Positions 1 through 8,608 of a DNA stretch of 64,000 nt are shown piece by piece. Each line of letters begins with the position of its first letter. The first letter of the stretch is position 1. Source of the DNA: Burkholderia sp. SRS-W-2-2016. GTDB taxonomy: Bacteria; Pseudomonadota; Gammaproteobacteria; Burkholderiales; Burkholderiaceae. The translations under genes were made by a program, and so were the position numbers. The notes below the pieces were generated by a model, which did not search any database, was not told where the DNA came from, and saw only the letters and a program-made list of their open reading frames with translations. The DNA lies in NCBI RefSeq assembly GCF_001931485.1, contig NZ_MSDV01000064.1, positions 40,238 through 104,237 on the forward strand. The letters run 5' to 3'.

Positions 1-518
1 CGTCGGCGACTGACTTCCTGGGCATTCTCACCAGCATCAAGTCGAAAAATCCGGACGTCATTTTCTTCGGCGGCTATGCCGCTCAAGGCGCTCCAATGGC
101 CAAGCAGATGCGCGCACGCGGGCTGCGCGCGAAACTGCTCGGCGGCGACGGGATCTGCTCGGCCGACATGGGTAAGGTTGCGGGTGATGCCGCATCGATC
201 GTGTACTGCGCACAAGGCGGTATTTCGCTCGACAAAACACCCGCGGGTCGAGAGTTCCTGCAGAAGTACAAAGCCGCCTACAACACCGACACCCAGGTCT
301 ATGGCGTCAGCTATTACGACGGCGTGAAACTGCTCGCGGATGCGATGGTGAAAGCCGGCACCACGACCGATAAAGCCAAGCTCACTGCCCAGTTGGCGAA
401 GACCAACTATAAAGGCGTGGCAGGCACCTACTCCTTCGATGAAAACGGCGACCTGAAGGGCGCGCCGACCACCGTCTACATCATCAAGAACGGTTTGCCG
501 GTGCCGTACGGTCAGTGA
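1..518 (+). CDS. ABC transporter substrate-binding protein, branched-chain amino acid (LivK-like) type, 3' part
   Basis: This is the C-terminal 171 residues of a periplasmic type-1 binding protein; the start lies left of the window and the reading frame enters at base 3. The segment NPDVIFFGGYAAQGAPMAKQ is the usual start of the second lobe in Leu/Ile/Val-binding proteins. The YGVSYYDGVKLLADAM stretch and the ending in a short VYIIKNGLP-type strand are also typical of LivK relatives. Such proteins deliver amino acids or related small molecules to a LivHMGF permease, which must lie upstream if present. It stops 27 bases before a hydroxyproline-type racemase-fold enzyme on the same strand, so the carried substrate may be hydroxyproline or a related compound (inference). 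Family assignment is firm; substrate is not. Confidence 0.85.
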   Translation, partial: SATDFLGILTSIKSKNPDVIFFGGYAAQGAPMAKQMRARGLRAKLLGGDGICSADMGKVAGDAASIVYCAQGGISLDKTPAGREFLQKYKAAYNTDTQVYGVSYYDGVKLLADAMVKAGTTTDKAKLTAQLAKTNYKGVAGTYSFDENGDLKGAPTTVYIIKNGLPVPYGQ

Positions 519-545
519 CGTCTACCTCCCAACCACGAAGCACAC

Positions 546-1553
546 ATGAAAATCACTCGCACCATTTCGACCATCGAAGTTCATACCGGCGGCGAGGCAT
601 TCCGTATCGTGACGAGCGGACTACCTCGCCTGCCCGGCGACACCATCGTCAAACGCCGCGCGTGGTTGAAAGAGAACGCCGACGATATCCGCAAAGCACT
701 GATGTTCGAGCCGCGCGGGCATGCGGACATGTACGGCGGCTATCTGACGGAGCCGGTCACGCCGGGCGCCGACTTCGGCATCATCTTTCTGCACAACGAA
801 GGCTATAGCGACCATTGCGGACACGGCGTTATCGCGCTGTCCACCGCGGCGGTCGAACTGGGCTGGGTTCAGCGACAGGTTCCGGAAACACGGGTCGGTA
901 TCGACGCGCCGTGCGGCTTCATCGAAGCGTTCGTGCAGTGGGATGGCGAACATGCGGGTAACGTTCGTTTCGTGAACGTTCCGTCGTTTATCTGGAAGCG
1001 TGATGTCTCGGTCGAGACGCCATCATTCGGAACGGTCACGGGCGATATCGCGTTTGGCGGCGCGTTCTATTTCTATACCGACGGCGCGCCTCACCACCTG
1101 GAAGTTCGCGAGTCTTCGGTCGAAGAGCTGATCCGCTTCGGCGCCGAGGTCAAGCAGGCGGCAAACAAGGCTTTCCCGGTCGAGCATCCGGACATTCCGG
1201 AGATCAATCACATCTACGGCACCATCATCGCCAACAAGCCGCGGCATGCAGGTTCGACGCAAGCGAACTGCTGCGTGTTTGCCGACCGCGAAGTGGATCG
1301 TTCTCCTACCGGTTCGGGCACCGGCGGCCGTGTCGCTCAACTGTATCTGCGCGGCGAACTGGGCAAGGACGAGACGCTCGTGAACGAGTCCATCATCGGG
1401 ACCGTGTTCAAGGGACGCGTGCTCAGCGAAACGACAGTTGGCGAATTCGACGCGGTGATTCCCGAGGTGGAAGGCAATGCGTATATCTGCGGCTTCGGAC
1501 AATGGATTATCGATGAGCGCGACCCGCTAACGTACGGGTTCCTCGTTCGCTAA
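546..1553 (+). CDS. trans-3-hydroxy-L-proline dehydratase (proline racemase family)
   Basis: This 335-residue protein belongs to the proline racemase superfamily, cytosolic cofactor-independent enzymes that abstract the C-alpha proton of proline derivatives. The first catalytic motif is intact: C91 in DHCGHG. The second motif, normally DRSPCGTG, reads DRSPTGSG with Thr at residue 255. In characterised members (for example human L3HYPDH) this Cys-to-Thr change marks trans-3-hydroxy-L-proline dehydratases, which form delta1-pyrroline-2-carboxylate, rather than racemases or 4-hydroxyproline epimerases. It follows a binding-protein gene by 27 bases and probably shares its transcript. A clear intrinsic terminator follows the stop. 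The family is certain; the dehydratase call is inferred from one residue. Confidence 0.85.
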   Translation: MKITRTISTIEVHTGGEAFRIVTSGLPRLPGDTIVKRRAWLKENADDIRKALMFEPRGHADMYGGYLTEPVTPGADFGIIFLHNEGYSDHCGHGVIALSTAAVELGWVQRQVPETRVGIDAPCGFIEAFVQWDGEHAGNVRFVNVPSFIWKRDVSVETPSFGTVTGDIAFGGAFYFYTDGAPHHLEVRESSVEELIRFGAEVKQAANKAFPVEHPDIPEINHIYGTIIANKPRHAGSTQANCCVFADREVDRSPTGSGTGGRVAQLYLRGELGKDETLVNESIIGTVFKGRVLSETTVGEFDAVIPEVEGNAYICGFGQWIIDERDPLTYGFLVR

Positions 1554-1577
1554 ACGGCTCCTTGCAGTACCGGTTGG

Positions 1578-1613
1578 CGCGGAAAGCTGTGACCCAGCCT
1601 CCGCGTTTTTTTT
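1578..1613 (+). terminator. Rho-independent terminator after the hydroxyproline dehydratase
   Basis: A stem of CGCGGA (1578-1583) pairs with TCCGCG (1600-1605), and an inner GCTG/CAGC stem (1586-1589 with 1595-1598) extends it. A run of eight T follows at 1606-1613. It lies 25 bases after the stop of the preceding gene and ends the transporter/dehydratase transcript. Confidence 0.8.
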
Positions 1614-1706
1614 CGTACGTTTACAGGTCGAAATCAGCGGCAGCCTGCTGTCGCGGGAACGGACCGTGCTGCACAGATAGGGTTGCAACCACTGGAGCAC
1701 ACCACC

Positions 1707-1928
1707 ATGTCCCATCGACTGAAAATCGGCGATCGCGTGACGTGGAACACGCCGCAAGGGATGACGACGGGGACGGTCGTTCGCAGGATCGTCAGGGATA
1801 CGGAGCTGGACGACGGGCAGACGATCGCCGCGTCGAAGGACGACCCGCGTTATGAGGTCGAAAGCGAGAAAAGCGGTCAGCACGCGGTGCATCGCGCGGA
1901 GGGGTTGGAGAAGGTGCATAAGCACTGA
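1707..1928 (+). CDS. DUF2945 (HVA1 / Tudor-like) small protein
   Basis: This 73-residue protein has the DUF2945 pattern: an N-terminal KIGDRVTWNTPQG strand, a turn and GTVVRRI, then KDDPRYEVESEKSGQHAVHR and a final EGLEKV. The family forms a small SH3/Tudor-like beta barrel and is widespread in proteobacteria and fungi; its biochemical role is unknown. The ATG at 1707 was chosen over earlier in-frame codons because GGAG lies about nine bases upstream and the domain begins immediately. It is convergent with the giant helicase gene that ends at 2015 and has its own promoter space after the 1578-1613 terminator. Confidence 0.8.
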   Translation: MSHRLKIGDRVTWNTPQGMTTGTVVRRIVRDTELDDGQTIAASKDDPRYEVESEKSGQHAVHRAEGLEKVHKH

Positions 1929-2014
1929 CCGGCGCGGAATGTCCGAGGCACGTCGCGATGTTCGTGCCTCTCGCTTATCGTCCCCGTGCCAACCACGGGG
2001 ACGACGCATCGAAC

Positions 2015-5000
2015 TCAAGCGTGGTCAGAACTCGACTCGTCGACCGGCTTTGGCCATGCCAGTTCCAGGCGCGTCCTGCTCGCTGAACTGAGCTTGCGAA
2101 GGCCGATCTCACGAGCCATTGCGGTAAGACCGGACTCCTTGTCATGTCCCGCCCGGAACATTTCTATCGCGAGCGCTTTCAGCTCCGTCAGCGAGATCTC
2201 GTCGACGGAACGGGCGCTGCCGTCCGAAGGTCGTCGGAACAGTACAGGTTCATCGGCAACCTCGTTCTGCGGCCAAAAGAAGATGCCAACATCCTCCGCG
2301 ACGCTTCGGTAATGCTGCGATGCAAGACGCGTGACGCGGTCCTGAATTTTCGATCCAGTCCTGCCCCAGCCGTGCACGCGAGCGATGCGGCGGGAGAGTA
2401 CCTCATCGCGCACTGGCCCCTCGACCTTCACGACGTGGTCAATCATGCGCAACAGGGTCGGGTTGTACGCATCGTCGAAGAACACATTGTTATCGACCTC
2501 GTAACCCGCAACAGCCAGGTCGACTTCCATGAAGCGCCCGTCTGTCGCTGCCGGCTCGGAAACGGCCGCCGCATTACTCGTAAATGTTGCCGTTGCGGTA
2601 ATTGACTCGTGATCCGCGGGTTCCGGTGCGGGACGCGGGACACCGGCCGGCGCTCCTTCACTGGGCTCAGCGATAGCTGCACGCGCGAGCGAGGCTGCCT
2701 CGTCCTGCGCTGCCGTGAGCTGTGCTCGCTGTGCCGACACGAGTGCCTCAAGTTGCAGATGGATTTTTTCAACCGTTCCCGGCATATCGATCCACCAGTC
2801 GGTCGACCAGATACGGACGATTTCCCAACCCAGGCCCCGGAGCACCTGCTCGCGAAGTTTGTCCCGGTCACGCGCCGTGGCTGAACGATGGTAAGTCGCG
2901 CCGTCGCATTCGATGCCGGCCAGATAGCGCCCCGGCGCGTCGGGGTCAACGACGCCGAGGTCGATCCGGAATGCCGAGACGCCCACCTGAGGATGCAAAG
3001 TCCAGCCCTTTTCGGTAAGCGCTCTCGACACGGATTTCTCGAATGGGCTTTCGAAGTCACCGATGCTTCCGGACACGGCTTCTCCGAGTGCGCGAGCGCC
3101 CCGGTCAGCAAACTCCAGGAAGTGCTTCAGGTCACGCACACCCAGCGCTTGCGTTCTCGCCAGATCCATCTGTTCCGGCCGGAAGCTGCAGAACACACGA
3201 AGTTCCTGCCGGGCGCGCGTAATCGCGACGTTCAGGCGACGCTCGCCGCCCTGCTGGTTCATCGGGCCGAAGTTCATCGGCATCGTGCCATCGACACCCG
3301 GTCCGTACGTAATGGAGAAGTACATGATGTCGCGTTCGTCACCTTGCACACTCTCGAGATTCTTCACGAACACAGGTTCGAGCTGGGTCTCCAGGAAGAA
3401 CGGTTCAATCGATGGGTCTTTGCGACGCTCCTCGTCCAACAGATCTTCAATGAGTGACTGCTGCTCGGAGTTGAACGTAACGACGCCAATCGTCAGACCG
3501 CTATCTTTGAAACCGGGCGACTTCAGGCGCGCAACCAGATCCGCGACGAGCGCTTTCGCCTCGGGCTTGTTGCTCCGCGCGCCGCCACGTTCGTACTGGC
3601 CGTCCGCAACGTGTTTGAAACTCACAGCGCGGTCGTTGGTGACGGGACTGGGGAACGTGACCAGATCCCCGTCGTAGTAGCGGTGATTCGAAAATGCAAT
3701 CAGGCTTTCGTGCCGGCTGCGATAGTGCCAGGACAATTTCATTGTCGGCAGGTTGGCACCGATGCACTCTTCCAGAATGCTTTCGAGTTCCGTTTCGACA
3801 TCGATGTCGTCGATATCCGATTCCGCGCGGTCGAAGAAACTCGTCGGCGGCAACTGCTTCGGGTCGCCCACCATGATGACCTGTTTCGCGCGAGCCATCG
3901 CCCCAATCGCATCCCATACCGGAATCTGCGACGCCTCATCGAAGATGACCACGTCGAAATTCGCGGTCTCCGCGGGAAGGTACTGCGCAATTGAGAGCGG
4001 GCTCATCAGCAGACATGGCGTGAGCCGCATCACCGCGCCCGACGCCTGCGACATCAGCTCTCTGAGCGGCAAATGACGCGTTTTCTTCTGCATCTCGAAA
4101 CGCAGCAAGCCCCATTCGGAGCCACGCGCGACGCGATCGGGCGACGGATGTTCCGCCGACAACTGGGAGCGCACCCACGCTTGAGTCAGGCGAATAAAGC
4201 GCTCGTCGAGCTCGCGGAAATCCCTGATGCGCTTTTCGTGTTCAGCCGAAACGAACGTGCGCAGTACTTCGTCGGTATCGACGACTGCATTCAACCACCA
4301 GCGGCAGTAGTCGGTCTCGAACGTCTCCTTGACCCTGCCAACCCTGATCGCTCCTTGCTCAAGCCCCTGAACCACGGGTGCGAGGCCCAGATCGAGCGCC
4401 TGTGCCCGGGATTTACGCCACGCACACCACGCGTTTAGCCGGTTCGACGTATTGAGGACGGCATTTGCACGCTCGACCAACTCGACCGGCAGTAGCGCAC
4501 CTAGCGTGGCATTGTCCGACGCCTCAAGCCCGCTCGCCGCGATAAACCGCGCAATCGCCTCGTCGAGTCCCTGCAATGCCTGCGCATACAGACGGCCCGC
4601 GCCGGCAATCGTGCCGCTCGGCTCCAGCAGAACGTTGCTGTCGCCAAGCAAAAGCCCGATCGGCGTCTTCACGGCCGCCAGTGTTTCCGGCGAATTGGCA
4701 ATGATTGCCAGAGCCGCGGACAGTGCCTCGAAGAAACCGAGTGCAGGGTCGATGGCGTCAATCTTGGTCTGCAAACCAGACCAGAGGCCGTTCGTTTTGG
4801 CGGACAGGTCGTCGAATTCCTTGAGCTGAGCGTCGAGTTCGACCATCTCGCGCATTTTTTTCAGATCCTGCGCGGCAGTCGCCCCCGCCTGACCACGCTC
4901 GATGGCGCCCAACCCCTCATCGTCCCAACTACGTTCGGACGCGGACGCGGCGAGCGCGGACTGGAAGATCACATACGCCTTCGCGACAGCAAGATCGGTT

Positions 5001-8000
5001 TGATAAGCAGCCCAGACGCCATCCGTTTCCGCCCCAAGCGACGAAAGCCGGCTGAGCACCTGGTCAATCTGGCGTAGCTCCCGCATGCGAAGCAGGTCGT
5101 CTCGCGCAGCATCGCCACACTGACCACGACCGACCGGGTCCAAACCGACGTCTTCCCACGCAGCCCTCACCCGAGCCTGTTCCAGCGCATTTTGAAAGCC
5201 GAGCGACGCGCGTGCGACGTCCAGATCTGTCTTCAGCCCCGCCCACGCATTCGAAGTGGGCAATGACAGATCATCGAGCGTCTTGAGTTCAGTCAACAGT
5301 CCGTCGATCCTGGCAAGCCGGTCAATATCGCCGGCGATGTCGGGTTCGCCCCCGCCAGATGCCAACTCGTTGAGCTTTTTGGCAAGGCTGCGCCGACGCA
5401 GCATGCTCATCGGCCAGGACGAAGCCTCGAGTTCCCGGCACTCCTGCTGCAACTGCTGGACGGTTGTCGAAGGGATGCCCTCTCGATATTGAAGCGTTAG
5501 CTGACCGAGCAGATCCTGGCGCTGCCGCAGAAGCTCGATGCCCGAGGCCAGCCGCGCGCGCAGCGTCTCATTCCACGGCTGTCCCAGCTGCGACTGCAGT
5601 TCGTGATAGCGGGTGAGCTGCGCGATGCCAACGCGAAGGTCCTCCTGCACCTGGTGGCCGCGCGGCGTGGATAGCGAAGCGTGGACGCCGCGCCGGCGCT
5701 CCACCTTGGGTTTGGCCAGACGCAAACCTTCTGCGATGGTCTTGGCATCGGGACGCAAGACGAAACGCCAGTCGTGACCAGACGCCGCGGGCAGCGTCGC
5801 GGCAAGGAGCCTGAGCCCGTCCCGGACTCTTGAATCAAGTGCAAGCGTGGGCAGACCTATCGCCGCGATAAGCGCCTGGGCTGCCGACTCGAACCCGCTC
5901 ACTACCGCGCCCATTGCACGCGCCGCCTCAAGGAGCTCCGCTTGCCAAAGCGGTGACCATTCGGTCTGAGCGATGTGTGCGAGAGGATTCGATGTGAGCT
6001 GCCCCTCGCCCATGACTTTGGCATGCACGTCGAGCAGGTCGGCTGTCTCGCGCAGTTGACGCATTGCGATCGAATCGTGCTGTCGTGCAGTAGGCCACGC
6101 GAGTTGCAACACCGGGAGGTCGCTCCCTGCGACCACCTTGCCGATCGCCTCGTACACGCTCAGGCCGTTGGGGTATCGAACGTGCAGGCGTTCGACATAG
6201 CCGTTAAGTTGAGAGCGGATTGCCTCGAGGCGAGCGGCCTGCGCGTGCCATTCGTCCGGCGCCATTGCCGTCGACGCGTCCCACGATGCACGGAGCTGTT
6301 GAAGGACTTCCGTCTTGCGAGCCTTGCTTGAATGCAACTCGAGGCAGAAGTTGCCGAGCCCCACGTCCGCAAGGCGCCGGTACACGACATCCAGCGCCGC
6401 CATCTTTTCCGACACGAAAAGCACACGCTTGCGTTCGGCCAGGCACTGCGCGATGAGGTTCGAGATGGTTTGGCTCTTGCCGGTCCCCGGCGGGCCGATC
6501 AGGACGAAATCCTTGCCTTTGCTTCCGGCGACCACGGCTGAAAGCTGCGACGAATCCGCCGGCAACGGACAGAACGTATTCTTGACCTCGAGTTCGGCAT
6601 CGAGCTTCCTTGCATCGGGAAACTCGACGGTACTCTCGTAGGAATCGCGAGGCTTGTCGATGAGGTGGCGAACCACAGCGTTCTGCTTGAGCTGCTCGGT
6701 ACGTTCGGTCAGGTCCTTCCACATCAGATATTTGGCGAACGAGAACGTCGAGAGGACAACCTCCTCGACGACTTCCCAACCTTTGATGTCCTTGATCGCG
6801 CTGGACACGGTGTTCCAGATTCCGGCGACATCGAGACCCGACTCGTCTTTCGGCAGCTCCGTGTCCTGTACGCCCAGCTCGAGCTCGAAGTCCTGACGCA
6901 GCATCTCGATTAGCGTCGGATTGAATCGAGGCTCGTCGTCGTGAAGTTTCAGGCTGAACCCGGACCGCGCGCTACGGCGTTCAAGCGAGACAGGCACCAG
7001 GATGAGCGGCGCCCGATACTTTTTGTCGTCTTTCGATTCGCGCGTCCACGAAAGGAAACCGAGCGCAAGGAACAACGTATTGGAGCCGCCCTCCTGTAGC
7101 GAAGTCCGCGACGACCGGAACAGTTCGACGAGCCGCGTATCCATCTCGTCTTCCGACAGACCGACGAAAACCTCTTTTCGCTTCAGCGCATCCAGCGCAT
7201 GAGCGCGGCGGATATTCTCGCGCTCGCGACTCTCATGGATTGCCTGATTGCGCGGGTCGTTGCCGTCCATCAGGTCCGGACGGGTCAGCAGCTTGACCGC
7301 ATGACCTTCGGCGAGAATGTCCTCGAGCTGGCCGGGGTCGGGTGCATCCAGTTTCAGAGACTTCTTGCCACCCTTGAAGCTGAGCAGATTGTTGCGCAAC
7401 GACAGATCTAACAGTTTGCGCTGCCAGCGTGTAAGCCGATCCTCCGGACGCTCGACTGGCCGTTCCGCTTCATTGTGGTCCAGTTCCTCCGGCAGGTCCG
7501 GAGCGACTTCGAACGCGGATTCGTTGTTGACAGATTCGGTCCCGACGCTGCCAAGCGCGATTGCCTGCTCGCTCGCGAGGGGCTTGATTCGCTGAAGGCG
7601 CGAACGACGGATGTCCACTGCCAGCAGAAAGGCCTTATCCCCTTCTTCCGAGATTTGCTCCTCGCCATTGGCGATGGCAAAACTGAATGCGGGACACGGC
7701 CGCTGAGTGAGCAGCGTCGACTCGAGCAGCACCATCTCTTTCAATTTCACACGTTTGCGCAGGGCGGTGACGTCATCGACGACCGACGTCGAAAATTCCT
7801 CAGGTTTCAACCAGACACCCGGAAACGCATGCCCTTCTGTAAACACCAGCAACGGATTGAGGCCGGCCTGCTCCATTGCCGCGCATACGAAGAGCGCAAG
7901 GTCCAGACAGGTCCCGAGTCCCGAATCGGCAATCTGCCCCGGACTGCGAACCTTCTGGCCAGACAGTTCGAAGCTCGCGGGCGGTAGCGCGTAGTCGATG

Positions 8001-8608
8001 CCCATCGAGCCAATCGCGCTCCAGATCGCGGAGGCAAGCTCCCACGCCCGACGCGAGCCTTCCTGATAGCCGTTGATGGCCCCGGATTTGCCCGCCTTGT
8101 GAAGTACTTCGGCGGCCTTCTTCAGAACGCGCTCAATCGATGGCTCGTTCGGCTGCACAAACGCCGCGACCATGTCCGGCACCGCGGCCAGACCTCCCCA
8201 CTGGTTCCTCGGCAACAACTCGATGGTCGACTCGAAAGAAGCAAGTTCCGTCGGCGTCTTGAGCCCGGCAGTGAGCCTGAAAGTGATGCCCGCTTTCTCT
8301 GCTTCGGTCAGACGGCCAAGCAGTGGTCCGTCAAGCGCAAGGTCGAGGTCCGTGATGCGTGCGTCCCTTCCGGCGCCGACGTCGTCGATGTGCCAGCTCT
8401 TTATCTTGAAAAAGGACGGTTCTGACGAGACGGTTAGTCTCAGGTCCTTGATGTCGGCGTGAGTATCATTCGTAATAGATAATTCACGAATGACCGGTAT
8501 CGCGTTCTGGAAGTCGGCCAGATTAACTTTGCCGGCAAGCGTGGACTGAATTCGCACGCAACGCGGTTCCTCCGGCAGTGTTGCCGGTTCTACAATAGTT
8601 TCATCCAT
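2015..8608 (-). CDS. Hhe-type defence protein: DUF4011, SF1 helicase, Vsr/MTES_1575-like nuclease, DUF3320
   Basis: This is a 2197-residue single-gene candidate anti-phage effector. Residues about 190-270 resemble a transglutaminase-like fold (Cys234 in GTCLDLA, His260 in GHAFPGVW). DUF4011 begins near 389 (WQRKLLDLSLRNNLLSF). The superfamily 1 helicase has Walker A GPPGTGKS with Lys711, motif II DEAS with Asp1557/Glu1558, GDPKQLPP next to it and a C-terminal VAITRAR motif VI. Between Walker A and motif II lies a long helical insert with about 79-residue repeats. A PD-(D/E)XK-like segment follows (Asp1883 in FRIDLG, Glu1900 in IECDG), then DUF3320 at about 2060-2110. DUF4011-helicase-Vsr is the architecture reported as Hhe in systematic defence screens; an N-terminal transglutaminase-like part is common in DUF4011 proteins. 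All catalytic motifs appear intact. Defence activity is inferred from architecture. Confidence 0.88.
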   Translation of the reverse strand: MDETIVEPATLPEEPRCVRIQSTLAGKVNLADFQNAIPVIRELSITNDTHADIKDLRLTVSSEPSFFKIKSWHIDDVGAGRDARITDLDLALDGPLLGRLTEAEKAGITFRLTAGLKTPTELASFESTIELLPRNQWGGLAAVPDMVAAFVQPNEPSIERVLKKAAEVLHKAGKSGAINGYQEGSRRAWELASAIWSAIGSMGIDYALPPASFELSGQKVRSPGQIADSGLGTCLDLALFVCAAMEQAGLNPLLVFTEGHAFPGVWLKPEEFSTSVVDDVTALRKRVKLKEMVLLESTLLTQRPCPAFSFAIANGEEQISEEGDKAFLLAVDIRRSRLQRIKPLASEQAIALGSVGTESVNNESAFEVAPDLPEELDHNEAERPVERPEDRLTRWQRKLLDLSLRNNLLSFKGGKKSLKLDAPDPGQLEDILAEGHAVKLLTRPDLMDGNDPRNQAIHESRERENIRRAHALDALKRKEVFVGLSEDEMDTRLVELFRSSRTSLQEGGSNTLFLALGFLSWTRESKDDKKYRAPLILVPVSLERRSARSGFSLKLHDDEPRFNPTLIEMLRQDFELELGVQDTELPKDESGLDVAGIWNTVSSAIKDIKGWEVVEEVVLSTFSFAKYLMWKDLTERTEQLKQNAVVRHLIDKPRDSYESTVEFPDARKLDAELEVKNTFCPLPADSSQLSAVVAGSKGKDFVLIGPPGTGKSQTISNLIAQCLAERKRVLFVSEKMAALDVVYRRLADVGLGNFCLELHSSKARKTEVLQQLRASWDASTAMAPDEWHAQAARLEAIRSQLNGYVERLHVRYPNGLSVYEAIGKVVAGSDLPVLQLAWPTARQHDSIAMRQLRETADLLDVHAKVMGEGQLTSNPLAHIAQTEWSPLWQAELLEAARAMGAVVSGFESAAQALIAAIGLPTLALDSRVRDGLRLLAATLPAASGHDWRFVLRPDAKTIAEGLRLAKPKVERRRGVHASLSTPRGHQVQEDLRVGIAQLTRYHELQSQLGQPWNETLRARLASGIELLRQRQDLLGQLTLQYREGIPSTTVQQLQQECRELEASSWPMSMLRRRSLAKKLNELASGGGEPDIAGDIDRLARIDGLLTELKTLDDLSLPTSNAWAGLKTDLDVARASLGFQNALEQARVRAAWEDVGLDPVGRGQCGDAARDDLLRMRELRQIDQVLSRLSSLGAETDGVWAAYQTDLAVAKAYVIFQSALAASASERSWDDEGLGAIERGQAGATAAQDLKKMREMVELDAQLKEFDDLSAKTNGLWSGLQTKIDAIDPALGFFEALSAALAIIANSPETLAAVKTPIGLLLGDSNVLLEPSGTIAGAGRLYAQALQGLDEAIARFIAASGLEASDNATLGALLPVELVERANAVLNTSNRLNAWCAWRKSRAQALDLGLAPVVQGLEQGAIRVGRVKETFETDYCRWWLNAVVDTDEVLRTFVSAEHEKRIRDFRELDERFIRLTQAWVRSQLSAEHPSPDRVARGSEWGLLRFEMQKKTRHLPLRELMSQASGAVMRLTPCLLMSPLSIAQYLPAETANFDVVIFDEASQIPVWDAIGAMARAKQVIMVGDPKQLPPTSFFDRAESDIDDIDVETELESILEECIGANLPTMKLSWHYRSRHESLIAFSNHRYYDGDLVTFPSPVTNDRAVSFKHVADGQYERGGARSNKPEAKALVADLVARLKSPGFKDSGLTIGVVTFNSEQQSLIEDLLDEERRKDPSIEPFFLETQLEPVFVKNLESVQGDERDIMYFSITYGPGVDGTMPMNFGPMNQQGGERRLNVAITRARQELRVFCSFRPEQMDLARTQALGVRDLKHFLEFADRGARALGEAVSGSIGDFESPFEKSVSRALTEKGWTLHPQVGVSAFRIDLGVVDPDAPGRYLAGIECDGATYHRSATARDRDKLREQVLRGLGWEIVRIWSTDWWIDMPGTVEKIHLQLEALVSAQRAQLTAAQDEAASLARAAIAEPSEGAPAGVPRPAPEPADHESITATATFTSNAAAVSEPAATDGRFMEVDLAVAGYEVDNNVFFDDAYNPTLLRMIDHVVKVEGPVRDEVLSRRIARVHGWGRTGSKIQDRVTRLASQHYRSVAEDVGIFFWPQNEVADEPVLFRRPSDGSARSVDEISLTELKALAIEMFRAGHDKESGLTAMAREIGLRKLSSASRTRLELAWPKPVDESSSDHA

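Noticed and set aside
546..1553. Calling the enzyme a proline racemase or 4-hydroxyproline epimerase
   Set aside because: Both activities need two catalytic cysteines; the second is Thr255 here.
2015..8608. Assignment of the giant helicase to Druantia, Zorya or Mokosh systems
   Set aside because: The domain order DUF4011-SF1 helicase-Vsr-like nuclease-DUF3320 and the lack of partner genes fit Hhe better.
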